From Patiria miniata (Eukaryota > Echinodermata > Asteroidea > Valvatida > Asterinidae), in NCBI RefSeq assembly GCF_015706575.1, contig NW_024037076.1, positions 22,324,898 to 22,388,897 on the forward strand: DNA of 64,000 bases. The letters run 5' to 3'. The notes beneath the pieces were generated by a model. That model saw only the letters and a program-made list of their open reading frames with translations. It was not told where the DNA came from and did no database searches. Both the position numbers and the translations under genes were made by a program. Positions 38,301-51,100 of the stretch are shown here, one piece after another. Position 1 is the stretch's first letter. Every line of letters starts with the position of its first letter.

Positions 38301-41300
38301 TTCGTCTCGGTCCATTAACAGCGGTCACCCCCAAACCCGGTCATTATCACGCAGTGAAGACCGGCTCCTCACACTGTTATTCCCTTATTCAAATTTACAC
38401 ATATTGTATACTTTTTGATTTACATGTACAGGTCTTCCAAAAACCACTTTGATGATGACAAGAGCATTACATGTATTTTTGCAATTTTTGTCTAAGACTA
38501 AGGAGTTTGTTTTATTAATTGTACAAATACACTAGGTAAATATTTGAACATCTTCAAAAGGTTGGACAAACCGCTCCATTTTTGGAGGTGGGGCCAGGGT
38601 CAGTATGGTCAAATATCCCCCAAAATCATAAATGGGTATATTTTTGACGTTTTTCGAAATACATGCAATGTGAGAAATCTTTTACGCGAATTATTACCTA
38701 TCGGTAATTCCTCTCCTACAATGTATTATGGAGGTATAGTGATAATATCCTGTATCATAATGTTCACAGAATCTAGGAGTACTGATTCTGATTCAAGTGT
38801 TACATGTGTTTTCATTGAGTGGGTTGAAATGACCTTTTGCAGTAATTCTATACTTCAACAGCAGTTTCTTTTTCTTTTCAATGTCAAAAGGTTCAAATAC
38901 CGGTATGTTCTATTTCAGTGTGAAGGCAAGCCATACAATGAAAAATCGGATATCTGGGCTCTGGGATGTATTCTGTACGAAATGGCATGTTTGCAGAAAA
39001 CATTTGAGGGAACAAATTTGCCTGCATTAGTCAACAAGATTATGAAGGTATGTTGAATCGTTTCAAAATAAGCTTTTAACCTTCCTCCTGAAATGTCATT
39101 ATTTATTTAGACTTGACTCAATCGCTTTAAGTCGGTATCTTAAAATAGAAGTTAAAAAAATCACAAAAATCACTTAGTTTACATTTTGCGTGTTCCACTT
39201 CAGTGCCCTAAAACAATGCGCCCACACTTGTACAACGTGCGTGCATGTACAGAGCAAGCGCATGTGGTGCAAAAGTAAGCAATTCCGACTTGATCAATCT
39301 GCCATCAGCACCCCTTCGCATGTACCCCCATGTATTCATCGATACATATGCTATACCATCACTATGCAAGTGTTGTACATACCCAGAGCCGTTTCAAAGC
39401 ATTTGAATGTACGCGTGCCTGTATCTGTTTCTACACCTCACCTTGGGATGCGTGTGTATTCTCCGCGAAACTTTGGCTGCACGAATATGCAGACAATGCT
39501 GATTGCCTTAGGAATTAATATCAAAATGTTTTAAGGAACAAAAACGTTACTCGCCTGAAACACTGTGCTGTGATTGGCTTCTACCCAAATGGATAGAAGC
39601 CAATCACAGCAAAAACTAATCTCCAAAGCCTGTGTACAAACGTGGAGCAAACGAGCGACTGACCAAGTCTGGGTTGCTGCATCACTTGAAAATAACATGT
39701 ACATGTACGTTTTTAACATGATGGGCGGGATTCGACGCATGAGGGTGCGTGTTATACTGTACGGATGTAGGTATGCGCTATGCATGGATCTACTATAGGC
39801 ACAGACCGAGTGCAACCCAGACTTGGGCCAAGTGTATTATTTATTAAAAAGAAATGTTTGAAATGTAGTTTAAATCATTATAAATCACTATAAGCTAACT
39901 TTCTTTTAACATTGTAACATCCTTCACATGTAGCCACTTATTTGTAAGACAAGGCTCATGGGGATCATATTCCACATACAACATGTAAGTTCAAGATAAT
40001 GAGAAGAGAAAGTTTCATCAAAGTCTACAAATGTGTGAATCACTGCACAACATAAAATTTGTTTGTTTGATTTTGAACAACTTATTTTCCTCTCATCTTG
40101 TAAAGTTAAAAATGGATTATTAATTAATAATAATTTTGTATGATTTTTAATCATTGACATCAGCAGACCAGAAGTAATTTACATGTACACAAAGTGTGTT
40201 TAACCAAATCTATCAGACCAACATAGGCAGACTTTGTTCAAAAGATTAAATCGGCAAACTGTGAAAGCGGTCATTTTTCTACCATTTATTTTCTTCTTAA
40301 AAGACAATGTACGTTTATGTTTATATTTAAATTGAGGCCAAAAAAAAAAAATGTGTGTTTACGGTAACCCGACCTACCTGGAATTTTTGTGGCCAAATTG
40401 GCGACCCCAAACTTTTATTGCCATTTTGCAACAAAAATGAGTACACGGACATGGTTAATGAGTCTCAAACATTTCAAAAGGACACGCAGATGCATGAACT
40501 GGGATGAAAAAAAAAAAGAAGCCCCACAAAATAAAATACAATATATTTCCCTACCTACCCACCTGGATTTTTTTCGGGCCGTTATCGTAAACACACCATT
40601 TATTTTGTTTGGCCTGAGCAACATATACAAAATGTTGATGTGCCTAATCATCTTGCAATGCATTTGTCAATAACACCAACACTCATCAATTTAATGTAGT
40701 TTAGTTTCAAGTTTCATTATATTGAAATTGTCAACAGGGTCAGTTTACTCCTGTGAAGGGAAATTACAGCATTGAATTCAAAACACTTGTGCAAGACTTG
40801 CTGCAGAGGGAACCAGAGTATCGCCCATCAGCTAATGAACTGGTAGTAGCACGACTTCCTGTCATGATGAGCAAATATGAAGAAAGTGTAACAGATGTTG
40901 AAGATGATCAGCAAGCCTCAGAAAGTAATACAAGTAAAAGGCAGAGATCAAGGTTTGTAGGATTTGTACCCTAATTAACCTATTGAAGTTAGTATTGAAC
41001 TATTCGAAAGTGCATCTGACGGAATATTCAAGTATTCAACTATTTGATTCAGTTTTACAGCTGTAACTGAATGCAGAGCCGGTCAAAAGTTGCAGGCAAA
41101 GCCTCCTGCTACAGGAGTCCTTTATGGGTTATAGGAGTGTTTTGCAGTAATTAGGGCCTATCGTATCTGTCAAAAAACAGGGACGGGACCAATGAAATGC
41201 TATTGACAAACAAAGTTACCGCCGACAAAAAGTGGCATCTGACAATGCAATGCTGCAACTTTATGATAAAATTAACATCGCAGCTGTGTGTATGTGCATG

Positions 41301-44300
41301 TTTTTAATTTTTTGTCATAATTATTTGAACCAGCTTGCTATTCAAATTTTGGTTGATGATCAAATTTTGGTGAACTTAAGACATTGTGAGCACTCAGTTA
41401 ATTTCCAGTGTGTAGACATGACACTCTATGACTACTCTCAGATCTTCATATACATGCAAATGGCCTACAGAAGATGTCGTAACTATCTTTCAACCCATTC
41501 TTCTTTTTGCATGCAGGGCCAAGGTGAGATTTCTCAGGATTTATCTGATTTCAGGTTTTTTTGTCAGAATTGTTCCTGGATTTTTAAGGAATCTCCTTTA
41601 AAATGTTAAATCTGATGTTTTACCGTGATAGTGTTTGTACCTATTGGGGTCTTTATTGAGCAAAAGAATGAGATTTCAGGGTTTCATGGTGAAGATTGCA
41701 ATAATATAAAAATGTATGGTAGCACCATGGTGACATGCTTTTGTGAGTTATTGAGGTTCTGAAAAATGTTGCATCCTTCACTTGCTTCACTGCCTCCAGT
41801 CCTACTACATACATGTAAGACCCCTTCACCATTGGAATTTCTTCAGTCTCCTGATGACGGGCAGAGCATACTGTCCGAGACTTTGAGTCTCCCTGCTTCT
41901 TTTCAGAACCTCACTAGCTCAAAAAGAGATTTGTCACATGGTGCTACTGTAATCTTATGGAACAAAAGAAATTGTTTTATGGTGCCTTTATACAAACATA
42001 TACCGTAGACCTTTCATTGCTCTGGGCCCTTGGTGACCCTCAAACCCTCTGCCGATTGTTTTGAGGATCTTCTATTTTCTCCCAATTTCATTCATGTGCA
42101 TGGCAGGAGGCACAGGGTTCATGCAACAGTGCCATTCAAGGGTCTATAATATCTCCTTAATATACAATATAGGGTGCAGCAACTAGTAAATTTATATTTT
42201 GTTTTGATCCACAATATAATTTTCTTCAATTGATAAAAAGAAGGAAGGAAAGAAAGAACTTTTCAGTCTTCTCAGCCTCCTACATGGAGTGAACCAATAA
42301 TTATAATGCTAATTTCGCTTTTTGGGCTTCCAGGTCAGTGTTGTACCGTTTTAGCATTTGCAACTTTGATGTCATTCCAGTGGACCTACCAGCCAAAATC
42401 AAGATCATGCAGGTTGGTTATTATTCTTTAGGGTGATCAGGCTCAACCTGATAGCCATATTAAACTACCCTTACATATTGCGTTTAGCCTGAATGAAACT
42501 ATAGAGTAAAAAAAATATAGCATAACATGTGTAATGATGTCTTCTTAAATTTTTAGAATGGAAAACATCCTGTGGATGGAAAATTGTGTCCAATGTCCTT
42601 GTTCAGTCTGATTATGTAGTATAAGAAATAACCACAAAACTGGCTCCACTGAGTTTCACAAGGAAGCAGCTCACAACTTATTAGGACAGTGGTCTTTGGC
42701 CAAGACCTTTCATTATAGGGACTTGATTCTTTAAATGTAGAAACTCTCTGCCCAGATTAATTGTGCTCAGTTTTTTTGGTTTGATTTCAACTGTTTAGAC
42801 TGTTACTTTGAATACATGTAGCAGTATGCTGAACAAGGTCTGTATTTTCCAATACTGGGAAATGTCCATCCATGAGCTTGTAAAGGAGTTGGAGGTGAAG
42901 AGTTATGTGTATGTTATACTACACACATGTACCTCAATCTGCAGATAAAAGGTCGTCTTTACTTCTAAAATAGTAATAATAAGTTATCTGGGTCCAACTT
43001 GTTGAAAGAGTAGTTGTGAGGAATTGTGATCATTTATGAAGAATTTTCAACAAAATTTTTACATGTTTGTCACTGCAGAATGTGTTGGTTAAAAAAAAAA
43101 TTCAATCCAGCGATTCCCATTTACCGTTAACAATATTAGGAAATACTATGTTCTTTGACTTTTGTAGAAACCATGTGCCTGGAATAATGTGCCTGGATGA
43201 TTATGATTGTTTTAACTGGGGGCTGCAAATATGCAAGGAAATCTAAATGTGGAAAGAAAGCGCTCTCCTGATGCTTACTTCATAGAAACACAATGATACT
43301 TGAAACAATAAATCCGAAATAGAACATTTAATATTTTGTGTATTAAAAAAACTCAAAAAGTTCACATCCTCAAGAGTGCTCTACCCTGTAGGTTCTCACT
43401 TTTGGGCCATTTTATAAAGCTTATGACATTAGGTCCACGTGGGTCCTTTTCATGACAAATTCCAATTCAAGCAACAAAATATAGAAAATTGAATTTACTA
43501 TTAAATTTCAATCATTCTGTGGTAATGAAACACACTCGGTTCCATCCGAGGTGGCAAAATCTAGTTTTTGTTTAATTGCTATACACTTGTACTTATTATT
43601 TTGACATGATTGGTAGTTTATTATTAGTTACAGGCTGATGTGCCCGATCATGAGTGGGTAGGACGTATTAGGGTTGGGGTATGAAATGTGGGGAGCAGTA
43701 ATGTCAAGGGGTAAATTTGTTGAAGATACAGTAACCCCTATGGAAATGCAAGTGCAAGAGACACAAAATAAAACAAATATATGCTCCAATAGGCTAACAG
43801 AAACTGGTAGGTTATCTTGTTACAGTCAGATTGGAATGTTTTGTTTCAGAGTGTCATCTTTGAGAAAATTGGTGTTGGAAGAGTAACTGCATTAAATATG
43901 AAATCCTAAGAAATGAAATGTGGTCATGAAAAGTACCTCAGGAGGTTTGTTAGAGAGTTAAAGAAGGCCCACACTCCCCCCCCCCCCCAAAAAAAGAAGA
44001 AGAAGACGAAGAAGAAGAAATACTACACTCAACCAAAATAGAAAGAAACCCCTTCATACTTTTTTGACTCAAAAACTACTGGGCACATCTTGCTCAAATT
44101 ACGACGGATCAGTACAGAAATTCCTTAGCAATCCAGCCATACTCTTCGTTTGGCCCAAAACAGTGATAATGTGTACAACATTATGCAATTTATGACAAAT
44201 GCTACCAAAAAAGTGTCACTTTTGTATACATGCAAGGTGAGTGTAAACCACAACTTGCTCGTATACAAAAGCAAAGTCTGAATTGAGTTTATAAAGTAAC

Positions 44301-47300
44301 GGACTCATCAACAAACTTTAGTTCAAGTTCTTTCTTGAGAAAGTTGAGGGAAAAGTCCAAGACAATTGCACAATTCCAGTCAACCAAACAGCTGTACTAT
44401 GTACGGGGTGATCATCTTTTTCCTCCAACAACCGCCACTGAATGTTATTACCTCCACCAAGGAGGTTATGTTTTCATCATGTTGGTTGGTTTGTCTGTTA
44501 ACAAGATAACTCAAAAAGATATGGACAGATTCGCAGGCAAAATTTTGTAGGGGTGGTCCTTAATAGTACAAGTAGAAATTCATTAGATTTTGGAAGTGAT
44601 CTAGGTCTGGATCCAGGATTTTTTTAAAGGATTCTGCACCATTTATGCGAGTATTTCTCTTGGGTTTACTAACAAGCATGTCAATAGGTGGTGCCCTCCA
44701 ACACTAGAAGTCATCACGCCTTGGTTGTTTCCCATCCAGGTGTTTCTCATGTCCCACCGAAGGGTCCCACATTTGCACAATATGGCGGGAATTTTTAACC
44801 TTGGCAGAGGTTTGCGCTCTCTATGTGCTTCCTGGTTATTTATGCACTCTTCGCTATCCCTACCCAAATTAGTTCATCGGTAGCAAATTTTAAAGCACTG
44901 CATTCCTCTTCAGTAATACAACCATAGTTCCAAGATAGCTGCATGATAGAACTAAATGATCTGCGACCTCCTAAAATAACTTGGTATGCATATTGCCCAT
45001 TCATGGCTGTTTGTCGTACGACTCAATTGTACCACCAATAAGTATTGCACCGAAACACAACCCCTCTGAAATTAGCGGTGACCACGTGCTGCGAGGACAA
45101 ACTGAAAGTGCGTAGCCGTTAAGTCTGAGGGCAGACACGCAATTTTTATAATAGCCACTCGACAGCCACTGGAAGAATAAAATGCATTCGAAAAAAAAAT
45201 TGCTTCTCGCATTTTTGCTCAGTGGGTGAAAGCGACAATGACCCAAAGGTCTTCAACCTGCCCACGACCGATTCCACATGTTCCCGCATTTTTCAGTGCG
45301 GATTTGGTGGCGGGGGAGCCGATGACCTGGGAGCCTTTGTCGAACAAACATTTATGAAAACGTTTGTCTTAAAGATTTAGATAGATCACCTCCTGAATGA
45401 TCAGACCCCCAGCAGGCAGCCATTTTTTTCTGCAGGCTAGTTAAGTCATTTACCTTTAATAATGCAGATGCGTGGAAGATACCATTAACCAACTTCAGTC
45501 CATTTTAAAACTACAACATTCTAGTAGTGAATAATTCAGTAGTATAACCACTAATATGTTGTTATGTTCTACAGTTTCCGGATTAAACCAATATACAGAC
45601 TGCAGACAAATAGCTTTTATCACTGCAAATCGTGTTCATTTTCACTGTGTCACATCGCACGCAAATTACAACATGTCAGCCTCTACACGAGTTAACCATT
45701 GAACTTACTAGACTAATTGCCTGTCACATGTAAACACGACATCCCTCCTTTTTTTTAGAAGAGACCGTAACTTTTCGTGAACAGTACAATGGCAAATAAA
45801 AGCAAGTTAAATCAAACTCCGGCTGTAACACTCTAAAGCTATGCTGATTTAGATGAACTTTCCCTACTTTAATGCAGTTAGAATTGTCATCATACTTTTG
45901 TCTAACCTTCTACATATTCATGCATATCAGGCAAACTGTTTACTACAAATAATGCAAATTTTGGAACCAGATATTGGCGACTCCAGAATATCACTCCTTG
46001 CCAAGTAAAATGACCAAATTCAAACTTGTAACTCAACAGGCTCTAGATAATAAGCAAATAATGCAATTGGTAATGATAACACTAGGATAATGCTTCTACT
46101 TGATAAACTTTAGATAACACATGCATTGGATAGTAATGCTTTAAACTTTAAAGTGCAACTGCACTCAGATCACAGTTCAGTCTAGTCCGCTCAGTTCAAG
46201 ACATAGTCTTTATATTTCGGATGCATGCCATATTGTCTCTTGGGTCTACTGGCACATGGACTGGACTGTTCATTCGCTACTGGTGGAGTATCTTTTGAAC
46301 TCCTTTTTGGTGAAACCGAAGCTTAGTCTGTGATGGTTGGTACCACCACTGTCCACAGTGGGAGGTTCAATGGCAGTGTCTGTCCCTGGCATGTCACGTT
46401 TTGTATAAACTTTCGCACATGACTTGTATTTCGTGAATACTGAACTCCTTTTGGTGATGCGACTACGACACTGTTGCCAGTTTTGTTCACAACAGTGAAA
46501 GGTTCGGGATTGAAGGGGGTAAAAAACTTGTTTTATTTTTCCTGCCTCACAAGGACTTCATCACCAACCTGTACGTCAGAACACTTGGCACTCCGACGAG
46601 CATCCGCGTACAGTTTAGCTTGTTCTTTGCTCTCCACGTCTCAATCACGGACTTCCAGGTCGGTGCGACCACCTGCCTGGAACACTGGCAGTTTTCCGCT
46701 GATTTTTCGATTGAACAACAACTCTGCAGGAGTCTTCCGTGTGGCAGGGTGCTCAGATGCGCGATATTTTGCCACATACTTTCGAAGTTCCTTCTGCCAG
46801 TTCTGACCTGCGGCTTGTGCGATATAAATTCACTTCATGATCGAATCATTTTGGCGTTCCACCTCGCCTTTTGCTTGAGCCCACTCAGCCATTACTTTCA
46901 CATGAGCTATCCCGTTTTCCTCACAAAAGTTGCAAAACTCCTGGGAGCGGAATTGGGGACTATTGTCGGACTTGTGTGTCAGTAGGAGGCCATGACGGCT
47001 GGAAGCCTCCTCGAAGACGTCAAGTACACGGTGGTGGAACCCAGTATCCTGTACTCGTAGTATCTGCTTTAGTAGTCGACCAACACCAGGATAGAATGTC
47101 CTGATGGGAGTGGTCCTAAGAGATCGGTTGCTAAGTCCTGCCACGGACCGTCGGGGAGCACGGTTGGTCTTAACGGCTCTGGAGGGTCAGGTCGTGCTAA
47201 GGTTTGGCACCCACGGCACGATCTGCAGAATTTCTCTGCCGCCTTTTCCATGGCTGGCCACCACACTTAAGTACGAAGGTTTTGCCAACAATACCAAGGT

Positions 47301-48132
47301 GACCTTCGTGTGCGAGAGCTAATGCCCGTTGTCTCAGTTTCTGCAGTAGGACGATGCGTTCAACGTAGGACCAGTTGTCCGCCTTATAGGTTTTTGAATC
47401 CAGTTTGGATTGCTCCTCATCCTCATTAGACGCGATTTCGTCTTGTTTTCTCATCAGAGGGAATGGCGTTGCGGACACAGCCACAAAGCGAACGTATTCC
47501 TTCGCATCGTGATTATGTTTGAATTCGCCCCTGCCCAATGAGAGTCGAGACAGGGTGTCAGCGGTGTTTTGGCGTCCTGGGATGTACACCACTTTGTAGT
47601 CGTATGGCTGCAAGCGTAGCACCCAACCAGATTCGTGCACACGGTTTAGAATGGGGCCCATATGTCCCCTCGAGTGGCCGTAGATGAAGGCATGAAATCT
47701 TTCGTAGGCCCACACCAGCGACAGTGCCTCCTTCTCTGTCTACAAATATCTCCTCTTGCAGTCTGTCAAACTGCAGCTTGCGTAGCAGACTGGAACCAAA
47801 CCGTCGCGTTGTTCCCTGGATGAGTACAGTGCGTTGGTGCTGTCTTGTCATGGTATGCAAGTGTACCTGCCTTGGCTAGGCTCTCCTACAGCGCGTTAAA
47901 GGCTGCTCTCTGGTGCGGTCCGAACTGAAACCGAACACCTTTTCTGGTTAGTTTTCGAAATGGATCAGACAATATCTTTTTCACCTCCAAAGTTGCAGTC
48001 TCTAGCCGCCCTCTGCAGTCTGGATACAAACTGCACTACTGTCTCCCCCTCCTTTGGGGCAACCTGGTGAAATATCTGCCGTGCAAACGCTGCATTTTTC
48101 TTGGGGACGAAGTAAGTGTTCAGTGCTTTTTT

Positions 48133-48178
<46 letters not shown>

Positions 48179-51100
48179 TGCAGAATCAAATGTCAAGGTC
48201 CATGTTTGACAGCCACAGTGTCGTGATCAGGTCACAGCTGGCTAGACGAGCGATGCCACCGTCCAGTTTTCTGATTGGGCACTCGTTGACAGTGTGCCTT
48301 GCTGTCCGATCAGCAGCCCCACAGTCACACTCAGGTGTTGGCTTCATATGCCATTTGTGTAGCATGTGGCCAGTACGCTCGTGGCCTGTGAGCAGCCGGT
48401 AAAGGCGACACCAGCTTCGTCTGGGGAGGTCCAGCTGGTACTACAGAAGGTGACTGGAGTTCTTTGAGGGCATTGTCGTCATTCTCCCACTCTGCGGACC
48501 ATTTCTCAATGATGAGTTGATCAGCAGCGGTTTTGCGGCGATCCCTTGTTTGTGGTATATCCTGGTCTGCAAGGTAAGGGCGAGCCCTCATTGAGAACGG
48601 AGACTGGGATGAGAGCCGAGTTGGTGAAGGATCACCTGTCACAGCTCTATGTAGGAGATGATTGCTGTTGGCTGCAGCTCTCTAGGCTGTCTTGGCAGTT
48701 AGAGCTTCACGTCGAATGTGAGGTGGTGGTATGTTTGCCAGTACTGGGAGGCTGGATATGAGGGTCGATTTGACTGTCCCACTGACTAATCTCATGGAGG
48801 CGTTCAGTTCTGTGTCCAACTTCGGCGTATGAGAGCTTGCACAGTAGACTGGGCACAGTATTCAGCTGGTGCGTATACCAGGGCCAGACTGGACGTCCAT
48901 AGGGTGGGCACGTTTGCTCCCCATTTTGTTCCAGCTACTTTCCTGATGAGGTTGACTCTGGTGCCTACTTTCTTTTTCAGCTTTTCAAGGTGAGTTTTGT
49001 AGGACAAACACCTATCCAGGGTCACACCAAGATATGTTGGATTGTTAGCATGGTCCAGCTTTTTTTCACCCAGGAATACACTTAGGGTCAGCTTTGCTTG
49101 TCTGTTGTTTAGGTGGAAAGCTGAAACAACGGTCTTCCCAACACTCAAAATTAAATGCCACTTGTGGAAGTAGGCATCCAGGGCTTCCATGTCCTTGGTA
49201 AGGGTAACTGACAGCTCATCAATGGTCTTTGCTGGGATTGCAAGGCATATGTCGTCAGCATAGATGTACTTCTTGCTTGTGGTAAATGGAAGGTCTGCCG
49301 TGTAGATGTTGAAGAGCGTTGGTGCAAGGACCGATCCTTGGGGTAGGCCGTTGCGTAAGCAGCGCTGTCTGCTCTTCTTGTTTCCAAGTTGGAGCGTGAA
49401 AGACCGGTTGGTGATGAGCTCCATGATCATCTTGATGAAATGCTTGCTGGGAAGGCATCGGTGTAATTTTAGGGCTAAGCCACGGTGCCAGATGGTATCA
49501 TAGGCTGCTGTAAGATCTACAAATACAGCCCCCACCTTCATTTTGTGCTGGAACGAAGCCTCGATGTCGTCGGTGAGATTGAGGACTTGGTCAAGTGTGC
49601 ACCGAACGAGGCTGGTTGTTTTTGATCAAAAAGGCACATGAGGTCATTCCGACTAGCCCAGTCAACAAGGGCTGAACCACTTGGTTCATCTCGCTTCTAT
49701 GCCCACGATGTATGTTGAGAGTTGTAGTCTCCACAAAAGAGGACAGGTGTCGGAAACGGAGGAAGGGCCGGTGATAACCATTCTGACACAGGGGTTTGTA
49801 CACATTGACGATGGTTTGATCCCTTATCCGGATGGCGTTCCAGTAGACATTACTGTCAGCACTAGAGGAACATAGCTCGGAAGCAGGAACATCTTCTCTC
49901 ACGTACGTAGCCAAACCATACTGTTTATGGTTTACTAGTCAAATCATTGCTCCTTTTCTAGTCAAATCATTGCTTATGGGTAATAGTAGGTAAGTAGTAG
50001 TTTTGGCTGCATTGTAGTCAGTAGCCTCTTGATGAAGCAACAACACACACCGTCTTTGTCTGACTTCTGGCGCTATGGCCTTTGCCGTCTGCATACATTT
50101 CAAATGACATGAGCCATCTTTCCCATCGTGGCCCGAGGTCGCAGGCTCTGAATAACAGGTGAAAGTGGGATACTGTTTTATCCATTAGTTGCCAGTGTTA
50201 TGTTCTACAGTTTCCTGATTAAACCAATAACAGACGGCAGACAAATAGCTATTTTCTCTGCAAATTGTGTTCGGTTTCACTGTGTCACATCGCATGCAAA
50301 TTACAACATGTCAGCCACTACACGAGTTAACCTTTTACCATAATAGACTAGTTGCCTGTCACATGTAAACACGGCACATGTTTTTAATGGACATATGTAC
50401 TTTTCTAGTCAAATAGTAGGTCAGCTAAATGTGGAAAAGTTCTCTAGAAAATAATATCACGGCATTTTTTGGTAATAGCTGGCATCCATGCTAGATCAAT
50501 TCTTTGAAGCATAACAAACAAAATGTGGGTGGATGCCATCATTAATTTCGACCCTAAATATACCTAATTTGCATAATCATTAATACCAGCCATGTAATAT
50601 ATTTTCCCCCCATATTTGGGTATATTTTTAATTTTTTAATTTTTGAAAATTTTATTTTGGTGATTCCACTTACAAATCCTTAGTTCAATAACATTTTCTA
50701 AAGCATATAAGTGACTGAATAATTATGAGGACATAGTAACAATCCAAAATGTCTACTATTATACCCAAAACGATATCTTCAAGTAGTGTTGCCAAACCTC
50801 AGTATTGATGAGCTTCAAATTCACCAAGTTACTTACTGGCACAGTTACCCTATTAAAACCTTATGGAAAATAATGTGAACAGTAATAACGTTGTGATATT
50901 TAGCCCAGCAAACAAACAAGGGGGAAAAATGAGGTGACTGTTAATTGACCTAATTAGTGAAGGGTTGCCTAACGTGGGAGACTTGAAAAATTCAAGGAAA
51001 TTCCCATACTTATTGGAAAGAAAATTTATGGAAAGAAAACATTTTGACATTGACATTAGTATTGCAAGCAAATTATTATTAGTACATGTATTATTATTTT

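Larger units (their letters stand above)
45560..50376 (-). mobile_element. Ty3/gypsy LTR retrotransposon, decayed, with both LTRs
   Basis: Two direct repeats of 181-182 bp (45560-45741 and 50196-50376), each TG...CA, flank remnants of gag and pol on the minus strand. A polypurine tract lies inside the 3' LTR (45742-45757, AAAAAAAAGGAGGGA on the minus strand), and CTGGCAACTAATGG follows the 5' LTR where the primer-binding site belongs. ATGT flanks both sides (45556-45559, 50378-50381), consistent with a short target duplication. A Jockey-like LINE (48135-49914) interrupts gag. Stops, shifts and a missing RT core make it dead. Confidence 0.9.

Noticed and set aside
38544-38918. Long upstream extension of the kinase exon
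   Set aside because: The frame is open by chance; the acceptor at 38917-38918 and the phase from exon 8 show this is intron.
41766-42008. Possible extra exon between NEK exons 10 and 11
   Set aside because: Exons 10 and 11 join in phase to give a sensible protein; the ORF has no fitting splice sites with matching phase and resembles retroelement debris.
47965-48196. Arg-Glu repeat protein on the minus strand
   Set aside because: The RERERE stretch is the (GA)n tail of the LINE; only the part after it is genuine gag.
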